Below are positions 7,845 through 16,296 of a stretch of DNA of 43,532 bases, in pieces. Positions within the stretch are counted from its first letter, which is position 1. Every line of letters begins with the position of its first letter. The notes under the pieces are model-generated. The model did no database searches and had not been told where the DNA came from. It saw only the letters and a list, made by a program, of their open reading frames with translations. Source of the stretch: JAJRXR01 sp044439985 (lineage in GTDB: Bacteria > Planctomycetota > Phycisphaerae > Phycisphaerales > UBA1924); the NCBI GenBank assembly GCA_044439985.1, contig JBITAG010000183.1, positions 1-43,532 of the forward strand, written 5' to 3'. The translations under genes and the position numbers were made by a program.

Positions 7845-9722
7845 TCAGTTCGCGCATCCAGCGTCGAAGGCGACCAGGAAGAGGCTGACGTCGGTGAAGC
7901 TCAGCACCCCGTCCCCGTCCATGTCCGCCTCCAGATCCCCTCCCCCGAACCGCTGCAGGAACGCAGAGATATCGGCGAAGTTCAGGACACCGAACGGGGG
8001 GGCGAGATCCGCGATGCAGGGCGACTCGATCGAGAAGACGTCGTCCTGCAGCTCATCGCCGATGCTTGTATTGAGCCGGATGATCTCGGCGAGGTTCAGC
8101 GACTCGACCTGGTTCACCAGGGGCGCGGGGAGGTACGACTCGTACCAGAACCGGTCCCCGTCACGCAACAGGATGAACTGATCCCGCAGCACGCGGTAGA
8201 GCGTCTCGCCAACGAAGGCGCCCGGGCGGTGGCGCTCGGCGAGCAGACCCACCCAGGGATCGATCTGATCGACGCTGTCGTACGCGGAGGCCAGGCGTCC
8301 GGCGACGACGGGATCGGGGTTCACCTGCTCGAAGCTTGTGGCGGGCGGACGCCCGAAGGCGACGCGGACCGCGTTGTAGCTCGGCAGGCCATGATCCCGC
8401 CCGCGCTGGATGTTCAGCGACGCCAGGTCGAACCCACCGGCGCCGGGAGGCCCGAAGAGGAAGTTGCGGATGTCGTCCACGACGTAGGCGTCGATGTTCT
8501 GGGCGTGCTGGCTGGCCAACCCGCGCAGGAGGGAATCGATGCCGTTGCTGGTGACCTCGGAGGGCGCAAAGAACGCCGAGGCCAGGTCGAGATGGCCCGC
8601 CGCGATTTCATCCCCGTTCGCGTCGAGCCGGAGGATCTGCGTCGAGAGCATCGTGTGCCCCACGCGGTAGGCCGCGGTCGCAAAGACGTTGGCGATGCTG
8701 GCGTTCACCTCGGGGCGGTACCCCCGGTACGGAGGGATCGCGTTGCGTCCCAGGAGCTTGGGGAGGAACTCGTTGTAGGTGATCGCCTGCATCTCGGCGC
8801 CGACGATCGCCCGGGCACGCTCGAAGATCTCGTCTCCCGAGAAGTCCGGGTTCGCCTGCGCGATCTGCTCCGCGAGCCGGTTGTGCTCACGCATGAAGAG
8901 CGTGTGCATCGCCGTGAGGCCCACCTGCTCGTTGGCGCGGATGTCCCCGGCGAGGAAGTACGAGGGGTCCGACGAGGTGGGCGCGTTGTCGAAACCGTTG
9001 ACGTTGAAGGGGAGCAGATCCCCCGCGCTCGTCTTGAGCTTGCCTGTTCCGTCGAGCGCACGGAGTTCGTGGGTCCGCTCCTCTTCAGACCCGTACACGT
9101 TTGAAGCGTCGATGTAGGCCGTCAACAGGTTGAACTGCTCCCGGACGCCCTGGTCCAGCGTCCACGCGGAGCGATCGAGCGGGATGGTGGCCGTTCCGGT
9201 CACGAACGGGTCGAACCACATGTCCCCGGTGGGCACGGGGATATCGAACGCCTCCCCGGGGTCGGTGATCGGGGTTTCGTCGATGTCGTGATCGAGGAAC
9301 TGGCCCCACTGCCAGATGAAGTCGGAGTACCCGCGCGTGTTCGGGATGGAGACGTCGTCCTGGGCCACCACCAGATTGCTGATGAGGCGGGCGCTGGGCC
9401 GGTCCGCGCCGGAGGGGGTCCCGACGCCGTCGGCGTAGTCGGTGGGGACGACGCGGATGAACTCGACGCCTGCCGCGCCCCACTCAGGGTGCATGAGGTT
9501 GTTGCCCGTGCCATCGATGGAGCGGAACTCGAGGGGGAACATCGCCAGCCCGCCCGCCCGGGGCGCCGGCCACGACCGGTCCCGATCGACGCTACGCGCG
9601 CGATGGAAGGGCGATCGGCTCGTCACGGGGTCGCGCTCCGCGTCCTGGGCGTAGACACCCGCGGGGGGGAGGCCAAGGACCATCCCGGCCAGCAGGAGAG
9701 TGGTGCGCATCCGCCTTGTCAT
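7845..9722 (-). CDS. Secreted animal-type haem peroxidase with GC-type dockerin tail
   Basis: A 625-residue exported peroxidase of the animal (myeloperoxidase/peroxidasin) superfamily. The ATG at 9722 follows AAGGAG by 6 nt and opens a signal peptide (MRTTLLLAGMVLGLPPAGVYAQ). Family marks in order: distal His in WGQFLDHDI (about 145); calcium-site-like TAYIDASNVYGSEEERTHEL; MREHNRLAEQI; proximal His in AYRVGHTMLS (about 354); SLNIQRGRDHGLPSYN (about 440). The last 55 residues are a GC-type dockerin (LAPPFGVLNFADISAFLQRF, then DMDGDGVLSFTDVSLFLVAF), so it is likely displayed or anchored outside the cell. Peroxidase or halide-oxidising activity is inferred from the family. An ECF sigma factor is divergent, 230 bp away. 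Confidence 0.93.
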   Translation of the reverse strand: MTRRMRTTLLLAGMVLGLPPAGVYAQDAERDPVTSRSPFHRARSVDRDRSWPAPRAGGLAMFPLEFRSIDGTGNNLMHPEWGAAGVEFIRVVPTDYADGVGTPSGADRPSARLISNLVVAQDDVSIPNTRGYSDFIWQWGQFLDHDIDETPITDPGEAFDIPVPTGDMWFDPFVTGTATIPLDRSAWTLDQGVREQFNLLTAYIDASNVYGSEEERTHELRALDGTGKLKTSAGDLLPFNVNGFDNAPTSSDPSYFLAGDIRANEQVGLTAMHTLFMREHNRLAEQIAQANPDFSGDEIFERARAIVGAEMQAITYNEFLPKLLGRNAIPPYRGYRPEVNASIANVFATAAYRVGHTMLSTQILRLDANGDEIAAGHLDLASAFFAPSEVTSNGIDSLLRGLASQHAQNIDAYVVDDIRNFLFGPPGAGGFDLASLNIQRGRDHGLPSYNAVRVAFGRPPATSFEQVNPDPVVAGRLASAYDSVDQIDPWVGLLAERHRPGAFVGETLYRVLRDQFILLRDGDRFWYESYLPAPLVNQVESLNLAEIIRLNTSIGDELQDDVFSIESPCIADLAPPFGVLNFADISAFLQRFGGGDLEADMDGDGVLSFTDVSLFLVAFDAGCAN

Positions 9723-9952
9723 GGTGATCTCCTTTGAATCGGAAGGGACTCGGAGAAACGTCCTGTTTCCCAGAGAGGAGTTGTTTGGCGGGCGTGGCTT
9801 TGTGACACGCGCTGGACAGAATTTCTGAACCGGGGACTTTGCGAAAAAGGGACAATCTTCTGGAACCGGTGTCCCACCCGGCGTGCGGGGCGACAACAGT
9901 GGGTGGCGACTCCGCCGGTATCATCACGCCAGGCACTTCAGGGGAGCGAGCG

Positions 9953-10495
9953 ATGGCGTTCCGATCTCTCGCCCGGGATGGGCAGGACATCTTCGAGATC
10001 CTCGTCCGCGAGAACGCGGACATGCTCAGCGCATACCTGCGCAGCTCCCTGCATGACCCGGCGGACGTGGACGATCTGTTCCAGGAGACCATGGTGGTCG
10101 CCTGGCGACGGCTTGACGACTACGACCGCTCCAGGCCCTTCGGCCCCTGGCTGCGGGGCATCGCGCGGAATCTGGTTCTTGCCCACTACCGCAAGCGGGC
10201 CACCGCCCCGGCATGGTGCACGCCGGAGGTGCTCGACGGACTCGACCGACGCTTCGACCACCTCTCCGGTAAGGAGGGGGATTCCTTCCGCGACCGTGTG
10301 AGCGCCCTGGCGACCTGCATCGAACGTCTCTCCGATCGCCTCCGCCAGGTCGTCGAGCTGCTCTACGGACGGCAGATGTCCTACCGGGAGGTCGCCCTGG
10401 CGACCGAGGAGGCCGAGGCCACCATTCGCAAGCGGGCGCAACGGGCCAGGCGCCAGCTCCACGATTGCCTCCGGCTTGTCGGGGTGAGCCCGTGA
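9953..10495 (+). CDS. ECF-type RNA polymerase sigma factor
   Basis: A 180-residue sigma70-family factor. The ATG at 9953 follows GGGGAG by 6 nt; earlier in-frame starts have no ribosome site and extend past family length. Region 2 is DPADVDDLFQETMVVAWRRL and FGPWLRGIARNLVLAHYRK; region 4 is LRQVVELLYGRQMSYREVA and IRKRAQRARRQLHDCL. Its stop overlaps the next gene's start (GTGA), coupling it to a one-span membrane protein that probably controls it. The divergent haem peroxidase operon is a possible target. Two copies of the string GAACCGG (9827-9833, 9863-9869) resemble ECF -35 elements in the shared region, but I could not pair them with a convincing -10. Confidence 0.92.
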   Translation: MAFRSLARDGQDIFEILVRENADMLSAYLRSSLHDPADVDDLFQETMVVAWRRLDDYDRSRPFGPWLRGIARNLVLAHYRKRATAPAWCTPEVLDGLDRRFDHLSGKEGDSFRDRVSALATCIERLSDRLRQVVELLYGRQMSYREVALATEEAEATIRKRAQRARRQLHDCLRLVGVSP

Positions 10496-11517
10496 GCACG
10501 CCCAACCCGGACAGCACGCCGCCCGAGACCGATCACGACGCCGTCGCGGGCGATCGGTTCGTTCACGGCCTGCTCGAGTTCACCCACCGGGACTCGGAGG
10601 CGACCCAGGAGGCGAGGATCGCCGCCCTGATGGACCGGATCTCCAATCGGCGCCGCTCCCCCCGAGGTGGCTGGCGTTCGCTCGTCCGCTTGGCGCCGCT
10701 GGCGACCGCGGCCTTGCTGGCCCTTGTCGCCCTCTCCGTTTTCGTGTTTGCGCCGCAGCCCGCGGCGTACGCGGTGGTCGACGCCGCCATCGCGGCCACT
10801 CGCTCGGCGGATGAGCTTCGGTACGAGATTTTCGCTTCCGATGGCGCCTCGGTGACTGACTCGGATCTTCCGATCGGGACGCTTGATATGCGCACCCCGC
10901 TGCTGCGTGTGCGGATCGAGACGCCCCACGGAACGGAGTTTGTGATGGGGCGGGACGAGACGGGACCGTGGTCCCTCCGCCTTGACGGGAGCGTCGAACG
11001 CCTCCACCCGCGCGGGGCGGCGCCCCACTGGGTCAATCTCGGCGAGAGCACCATCCTGGTCGGTTCCCTCGACGCGCTGCTCGATCGCTTGCGCGCGGAC
11101 TACACCATCAGTCAGATCCAGGGCGGACCGGACGCCTCCCCGGCGCCGGGGATGACCCGCCTCGTGGCCGATCGGCGTCCGGGTTCGACCACGCCCGGAG
11201 CGGATCGTGTCGAGGTCTGGATCGATCCGGCCTCCTCGCTGGTGGAACGGCTTGAGCTGCACTGGACCGCGCACGCGGCTCAGTCCCCGCGGACGGGTGG
11301 ACGCCGAGCCCCCCCTCCCGGCTCGCCGGATCGGCGGCGTCCGCCTCCCCCGCCCCCGCATGACCACCGTCCGCCCGAGCGTGGTCACCCCGAACTGCTC
11401 ACCGGCCCCCCGCGGTTTGGAGAGGGGCGCCACCCACCCCCACCGACGCTGGTCGTGTTCAAGCGTGTGCCGGCGCCCGAACTCCCCATCGACGCGTTCT
11501 CACCACCGTCCCCCTGA
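10492..11517 (+). CDS. Single-span membrane protein, probable ECF regulator; suspected frameshift pair
   Basis: Starts at GTG 10492, overlapping the sigma-factor stop by 4 bp, with GGGGTGAG just upstream. The 341-residue reading has a cytoplasmic N-terminus of about 62 residues, one membrane span (about 63-89, LAPLATAALLALVALSVFVF), and an outside domain whose strands (FVMGRDETGPWSLRLDG, VEVWIDPASSLVERLELHW) recall LolA/RseB-like folds used by regulators of ECF factors. An anti-sigma or sensor role is inferred from coupling and topology; no zinc-finger anti-sigma motif is seen. Residues about 265-315 are an odd Pro/Arg run. There the +1 frame has G/C at nearly all third positions and reads PARRIGGVRLPRPRMTTV, so two compensating indels are likely. 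The last 20 codons look normal again. Confidence 0.7.
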   Translation: MSTPNPDSTPPETDHDAVAGDRFVHGLLEFTHRDSEATQEARIAALMDRISNRRRSPRGGWRSLVRLAPLATAALLALVALSVFVFAPQPAAYAVVDAAIAATRSADELRYEIFASDGASVTDSDLPIGTLDMRTPLLRVRIETPHGTEFVMGRDETGPWSLRLDGSVERLHPRGAAPHWVNLGESTILVGSLDALLDRLRADYTISQIQGGPDASPAPGMTRLVADRRPGSTTPGADRVEVWIDPASSLVERLELHWTAHAAQSPRTGGRRAPPPGSPDRRRPPPPPPHDHRPPERGHPELLTGPPRFGEGRHPPPPTLVVFKRVPAPELPIDAFSPPSP

Positions 11518-11557
11518 CCCTCGGACCCGGGCGCCGACGCAGGAGCGTGTCACGGAT

Positions 11558-14500
11558 CTAGTGGAAATCCCGCGAGCGAGCGTTCAGCCCCCGCATCGCA
11601 TCATCGAGGGCCCTGATCTGGCGCACATGGAGGTGCACCACCTCCCCCTCGCGCTCCACCTTCCCGCTGGCCAGAAGGGCCTTGCTCAGGCGTACCACAC
11701 GCCTGAACTTCTCGTACACCTTTGGCCAGACGATGAGGTTGGCGATGCCGGTCTCGTCCTCGAGTGTGATGAAGACCACGCCGGACGCGGTCCCGGGACG
11801 CTGCCGGACCAGCACCACCCCCCCCACCGTCACCGGGCGTCCATTCGGGCAGCGTTGTTCGCTGCGGAGATCGTGCGCCGGGGTCACGCCGCACCGGTCG
11901 AGATCCGCGCGCAGGAACGACATGGGGTGCGCCTTGAGCGAGAGACCGGTGGTCGCGTAGTCATCGATGACCCGGGTGTACGGGGAGGCGGGGGGGAGAC
12001 AGTCCCCCCCCTCGTCGTCGCGCAACGCCGATCGCTCGAAGAGGGGCATGGGCTCATCCCGGAGGGGCTTGACCGCCCACAACGCCTCACGCCGGTTCAT
12101 CCTCATGGAGCCGAAGGCGTCGGCCTCGGCGAGGCGGCGGAGCCCACGCGCCGGCACGCCGCTCGCCCGCCACAACGCGTTGATCGAGTCGAAGGGGCCG
12201 TGGGCCTTCACCGCGCCGATCACACGCTCCGCGTCGGCCCTGGCCAGACCCTTGGCCAGCCTCATCCCCAAGCGCAGCGCCGCCCCCCCCTCCTCAAGCG
12301 TGCAGTCCCACTCGCTCCGGTTCACGTCGATCGGGCGGACCTCGACGCCGTGCTCCTGCGCGTCCCGCACGATCTGCGCGGGCCGGTAGAAGCCCATCGG
12401 CTGGGCGTTGATCAGGGCGGCGGCGAAGGCGGCGGGCTCGTAGTGCTTGAGCCAGGAGGAGACGTAGACCAGCAGCGCGAAGCTCGCGGCGTGCGACTCT
12501 GGAAAGCCATACTCGCTGAACCCCTTGATCTGCTCGAAGCAGCGCTCGGCGAACTCCCGCGGATACCCGCGTTCGATCATCCCCGCGATGATCTTCTGAC
12601 CGAACGCATAGATGGCGTTGCCCTTGCGTTTCCAGGCCGCCATGGCGCGGCGCAACCGATCCGCCTCGTCGGGGGTGAAGCCCGCGGCGACGATGGCCAG
12701 CCGCATCGCCTGCTCCTGGAAGAGGGGAACGCCGAGTGTGCGTCCGAGCACATCCTCGATGTCCTTGTTGGGATAGGTGACCGGCTCTTCTCCCCGCCGT
12801 CGCCTGAGGTAGGGGTGGACCATCCTGCCCTGGATGGGACCGGGCCTGACAATCGCGACCTCGATCACAAGGTCGTAGAAGGTTTCGGGGCGGAGACGCG
12901 GGAGCATCGACATCTGCGCCCGGCTCTCGATCTGGAACACGCCGATCGTGTCGGCGCGTTGGATCATCTCGTAGACCGCCGGATCCTCCGCGTGCTCCGA
13001 CAGGATCTTGGGAACCGAGAGGTCCATCCCCTTGGCCTCGCGCAGCAGGTCGATGCTCTTGCGGATGCAGGTGAGCATGCCAAGCCCCAGGCAGTCCACC
13101 TTGAGCATCCCCATCGCGTCGATGTCGTCCTTGTCCCACTCGATGACGGTGCGCTCCTCCATCGCCGCGTTCTCGATGGGGACCAGATCGTGCAGGGGCG
13201 TGCGTGTGATCACGAACCCGCCCACGTGCTGGGAGAGATGGCGCGGAAAGCCCCGGAGCTGAGCGGTGAGGGTGATGACCCGGCGCAGGGTCGGGTCCGC
13301 GGGGTTCATGCCCAGCTCGCGCAGACGCTCCTCGCACAGCTCGCCCCTCCATTGATCGAGGTTTTTGGCGAGTGTGTCCACACGGTCGAGCGAGAGGCCC
13401 AGCGCCTTGCCCACGTCGCGCACCGCGGACCGTCCCCGGTAGCTGATCACCTCCGCCGTGAGCGCCGCCCGGTCCCGCCCGTACTTCTCGTAGATGTGCT
13501 GGATCACCTCCTCGCGTCGCTCGTGCTCGAAATCGATGTCGATGTCCGGGGGCTCGCCCCGCTCACGGCTCACGAACCGCTCGAACAGGAGCTGGAACCG
13601 GGACGGGTCCACCTCGGTGATCCCGAGGCAGTAGCAGACCGCGGAGTTCGCGGCGCCCCCGCGTCCCTGGCAAAGAATCCCCCTGCCGCGCGCAAACTCG
13701 ACAATCTCGTCCACGGTCAGGAAGTACGCCTCGTACCCAAGCTCCTCGATCAGCGCCAGCTCCCGGTCCAGACTCGCACGCACCCCGTCCGGCGCCCCCC
13801 CGGGGTATCGGCGCCGGGCGCCCTTCAGGGCACGCTGACGCAGGTACGCGATCGGCGTAAGCCCCTTTGGGCAGGGCTCAACCGGGTACTCATACCGAAG
13901 CTCGTCAAGACTGAATGCGCTGGCCCGTTCGATGATCTCCACGCTCCGGGCGAGCGCCCCCTCACGCCCCCGGAAGAGACGGGCCATCTCGCCCGGCGGC
14001 TTGAGGTGACGCTCCGCGTTGGGATTGAGCCTGAACCCCGCCCGCTCGATGGTGCACCCGTGCCTGATACAGGTCAGGACATCCTGGAGCGGGCGGCGCT
14101 GGGGAGCGTGATAGAGAACATCGTTGCTCGCCGCCAGGGGAACCGAGGTGTGCTCCGACAGGGCCTCGAGCTGGCGAAGGCGGTCGGCATCGTCGTGGGC
14201 GTAACGGATCGAGGCAAGAAGGGAGAGCCGGTCGGCGCCGAACGCGCCGCGGAGCCCCGTCAGGGTTTCGACAAACCGTTCATCCAGCTTCGCGGGGGGG
14301 GCCACAACGCCAAGAAGGCCTTCCTCATGGTCCATCAGGTCATGGAGCGAGAGGGCGCACTCCCCCTTCGGCGCCCGGCGCTTGCCCAGCGTGAGCAGGC
14401 GGCATAGCCGGGCGTACGCCCCCCGATCGGTCGGGAAAGCCAGCACCTCAAGGTTCCCGGACTCGCTCAGACGCAGGCGAGATCCCACGCCCAGCGGGAT

Positions 14501-14764
14501 GCCGACCTCCTTGGCCGCAACGTGCGCCCGCACGATCCCCGCGAGCGTGTTGACGTCGGCGATCGCCGCGCCGGCGTGCCCCAGGTGGGCCGCCTCGCGC
14601 ACCAGCTCCTCGGGATGACTGGCGCCGGTGAGAAAGGTGAAGTTGCTCGTCACGCCGAGTTCAGCGAACCGAACACCCCGCGGCGCCGCCCGGCGAGAGG
14701 GGCGGTCGGCGGATCGCTGACGGAACGGGTGGGCTCTCGGCTTGGGGGAGGGCTCATCGGGCAC
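11558..14764 (-). CDS. dnaE2: Error-prone DNA polymerase III alpha subunit DnaE2 (ImuC)
   Basis: A 1068-residue C-family polymerase of usual DnaE2 length, the catalytic member of the ImuA-ImuB-DnaE2 translesion mutasome. The GTG at 14764 begins a 30-residue basic leader before the conserved PHP start (FAELGVTSNFTFLTGASHPEELV region). The PHP lacks the usual HxH metal ligands (GVTS instead), a state known in this family. Catalytic acidic residues are present: PDIDIDFEHERREE (about 406) and LKVDCLGLGML (about 555). Downstream come RRAMAAWKRKGN, a helix-hairpin-helix region, and an OB fold (VTVGGVVLVRQRPGTASGVVFITLED). It lies 8 bp after imuB and converges on the ECF-regulator gene. Stop codon TAG. 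Confidence 0.96.
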   Translation of the reverse strand: MPDEPSPKPRAHPFRQRSADRPSRRAAPRGVRFAELGVTSNFTFLTGASHPEELVREAAHLGHAGAAIADVNTLAGIVRAHVAAKEVGIPLGVGSRLRLSESGNLEVLAFPTDRGAYARLCRLLTLGKRRAPKGECALSLHDLMDHEEGLLGVVAPPAKLDERFVETLTGLRGAFGADRLSLLASIRYAHDDADRLRQLEALSEHTSVPLAASNDVLYHAPQRRPLQDVLTCIRHGCTIERAGFRLNPNAERHLKPPGEMARLFRGREGALARSVEIIERASAFSLDELRYEYPVEPCPKGLTPIAYLRQRALKGARRRYPGGAPDGVRASLDRELALIEELGYEAYFLTVDEIVEFARGRGILCQGRGGAANSAVCYCLGITEVDPSRFQLLFERFVSRERGEPPDIDIDFEHERREEVIQHIYEKYGRDRAALTAEVISYRGRSAVRDVGKALGLSLDRVDTLAKNLDQWRGELCEERLRELGMNPADPTLRRVITLTAQLRGFPRHLSQHVGGFVITRTPLHDLVPIENAAMEERTVIEWDKDDIDAMGMLKVDCLGLGMLTCIRKSIDLLREAKGMDLSVPKILSEHAEDPAVYEMIQRADTIGVFQIESRAQMSMLPRLRPETFYDLVIEVAIVRPGPIQGRMVHPYLRRRRGEEPVTYPNKDIEDVLGRTLGVPLFQEQAMRLAIVAAGFTPDEADRLRRAMAAWKRKGNAIYAFGQKIIAGMIERGYPREFAERCFEQIKGFSEYGFPESHAASFALLVYVSSWLKHYEPAAFAAALINAQPMGFYRPAQIVRDAQEHGVEVRPIDVNRSEWDCTLEEGGAALRLGMRLAKGLARADAERVIGAVKAHGPFDSINALWRASGVPARGLRRLAEADAFGSMRMNRREALWAVKPLRDEPMPLFERSALRDDEGGDCLPPASPYTRVIDDYATTGLSLKAHPMSFLRADLDRCGVTPAHDLRSEQRCPNGRPVTVGGVVLVRQRPGTASGVVFITLEDETGIANLIVWPKVYEKFRRVVRLSKALLASGKVEREGEVVHLHVRQIRALDDAMRGLNARSRDFH

Positions 14765-14772
14765 GGGTCATC

Positions 14773-16296
14773 TCACGCCCAGACGCCGTGGATCGACCAT
14801 TGATTGAGCGTGAGGTCCCGCCTGATCCAGAGCCACCGCCCGCGTTCGTCCTGGGCCTTGAAGTAGTCGCGCCCCGAGCGGTCCCCCACCCACCACTCCG
14901 GGCCGAGGCGTTCCGGGCCGACGCACGCGATGATCTCGAGTTCCTCGCCACGCCACGTCACCCGGCGGACAGGCCCGTCGGGTGTGAGCGCCATCACGCG
15001 GATCGGCTCGGGCGCCTCGAACAGCAGCGTCGGACGGTCCGCCGAGGTCGGCGTGAAACGCGCAAGACGCCCCCCGATCGAGACCGGCGCCCTGAAGCGG
15101 CTGGCCCGCTCGGGAATGTACGACTCGGCGGGATCAAAGACCCGAACCCGGTGAGCCCCGAGGCGGTTGACCAGGGTGTCGGTCAGGCGAGAAACCGCCC
15201 GCGCCGTCCCCGCGTGCGGCCCCGCCTCCCCGTCGCGCCATTGCTCATGCTGCTCATGGTGGAGGCGTGCGAGATGGGCCGCCTTCACGCGGATCCCCTC
15301 GACCCCGAAGCCGAGGTGGACGCGTTCAAGATGAGGCCTCGCCAGCGACCAGAGACGCCCCGGGTCCCGCGAGGGGTGGCTCAGGACCAGGGCAAACCCG
15401 GTCGGGGCCTCATCCGACCGGTCAAACTCAACCCCGATCCGGCGAGCGCCCGACTCGCGCGCCGCAAGCTGTACGCACACGCTTTCCAGCAGCGCCCGGA
15501 GCGTGCTCTCAAGGACCTCCCGGCGCGTCGTGGGACCGTCGAACAAACGCTCGGCCATCGGGGGATCGGTCGGACGGACGGGATGGATCGTCTCGATGGC
15601 GTGCCCCATCGCCTGGTCCAAGCGCAGGAGCAGTTGCTCACCGAACCGGGCCGGCAGGGTGGAGCGGGGCGTCGCGACCACGTGCTCGATCCGCTCGATC
15701 CCCAGGAGGTTCAGACCCGCAACCGTTTGGGGGTCAAGGCGCAGCGCCTGCACCGGCAGACTCGCGATGGCCTCCCGGACCTCTCCCTCCCCCACGATCC
15801 GCGGGCCGGCGCCCCCAAAGCGCGCTGTCGCCCACGCCGCCCCGAGTGTCGGCGCGATCGCTCCCCGCGCCGTGAAGCCCAACGCACGAAAGGCCGCCGA
15901 GGCCACCTCAAGCAGGCGAGGCTCCCCCCCGTGCACCGGGCCGCACCCCGTGACGTCCAGCAGCAGGCCGTCCGGGGCGTCCGGGGCGACCGTCGGCGCC
16001 AGGCGCCGTGAAGACCACGTCGCCAACGCCCACAGCGCGGCCTCCGCGTCACTCGGGCGAGCCGGCTCAACGCGCGCCTCCCCACGGATCAGCCCCCGCG
16101 CCTCGGGCACGGGCAGACCCGGGACAACCCCGGCGCCCGCGGCCCGCTCACAGCACGCCGCGACCACCTGACGCTGGTGCTCTTCGGTCGTGAGCAGCAA
16201 CGGGCGCGGGTCAGCCGAACGCCCGGCGTGCCGATCGCGCCGGCGCACCAACTCGACCGCGAAGTTCGGGAACCACACCGACATCATTCGTTTCAT
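14773..16296 (-). CDS. imuB: ImuB, inactive Y-family polymerase-like mutasome subunit
   Basis: A 507-residue Y-family relative that links DnaE2 to the sliding clamp and ImuA. The ATG at 16296 fits the family opening (MMSVWFPNFAVELVRRR), where active Y polymerases carry a catalytic Asp; its absence marks ImuB. Further family segments: LLLDVTGCGPVHGGEPRL (about 115), LNLLGIERIEHVVATPRSTLPARFG, and a C-terminal ERPTLLFEAPEPIRVMAL / WWVGDRSGRDYFKAQDERGRWLWI domain. The start has no good ribosome site of its own. A 7-codon minicistron with a strong site ends at ATGA over this start, suggesting translational coupling or a sequence error. It overlaps imuA by 86 bp in another frame. Confidence 0.94.
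   Translation of the reverse strand: MKRMMSVWFPNFAVELVRRRDRHAGRSADPRPLLLTTEEHQRQVVAACCERAAGAGVVPGLPVPEARGLIRGEARVEPARPSDAEAALWALATWSSRRLAPTVAPDAPDGLLLDVTGCGPVHGGEPRLLEVASAAFRALGFTARGAIAPTLGAAWATARFGGAGPRIVGEGEVREAIASLPVQALRLDPQTVAGLNLLGIERIEHVVATPRSTLPARFGEQLLLRLDQAMGHAIETIHPVRPTDPPMAERLFDGPTTRREVLESTLRALLESVCVQLAARESGARRIGVEFDRSDEAPTGFALVLSHPSRDPGRLWSLARPHLERVHLGFGVEGIRVKAAHLARLHHEQHEQWRDGEAGPHAGTARAVSRLTDTLVNRLGAHRVRVFDPAESYIPERASRFRAPVSIGGRLARFTPTSADRPTLLFEAPEPIRVMALTPDGPVRRVTWRGEELEIIACVGPERLGPEWWVGDRSGRDYFKAQDERGRWLWIRRDLTLNQWSIHGVWA

Noticed and set aside
11207..14407. A 1066-codon open frame on the plus strand
   Set aside because: It is the antisense shadow of dnaE2. High GC makes stops rare on the opposite strand; there is no family resemblance and no ribosome site. 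Its beginning does matter as the alternative frame of the ECF partner.
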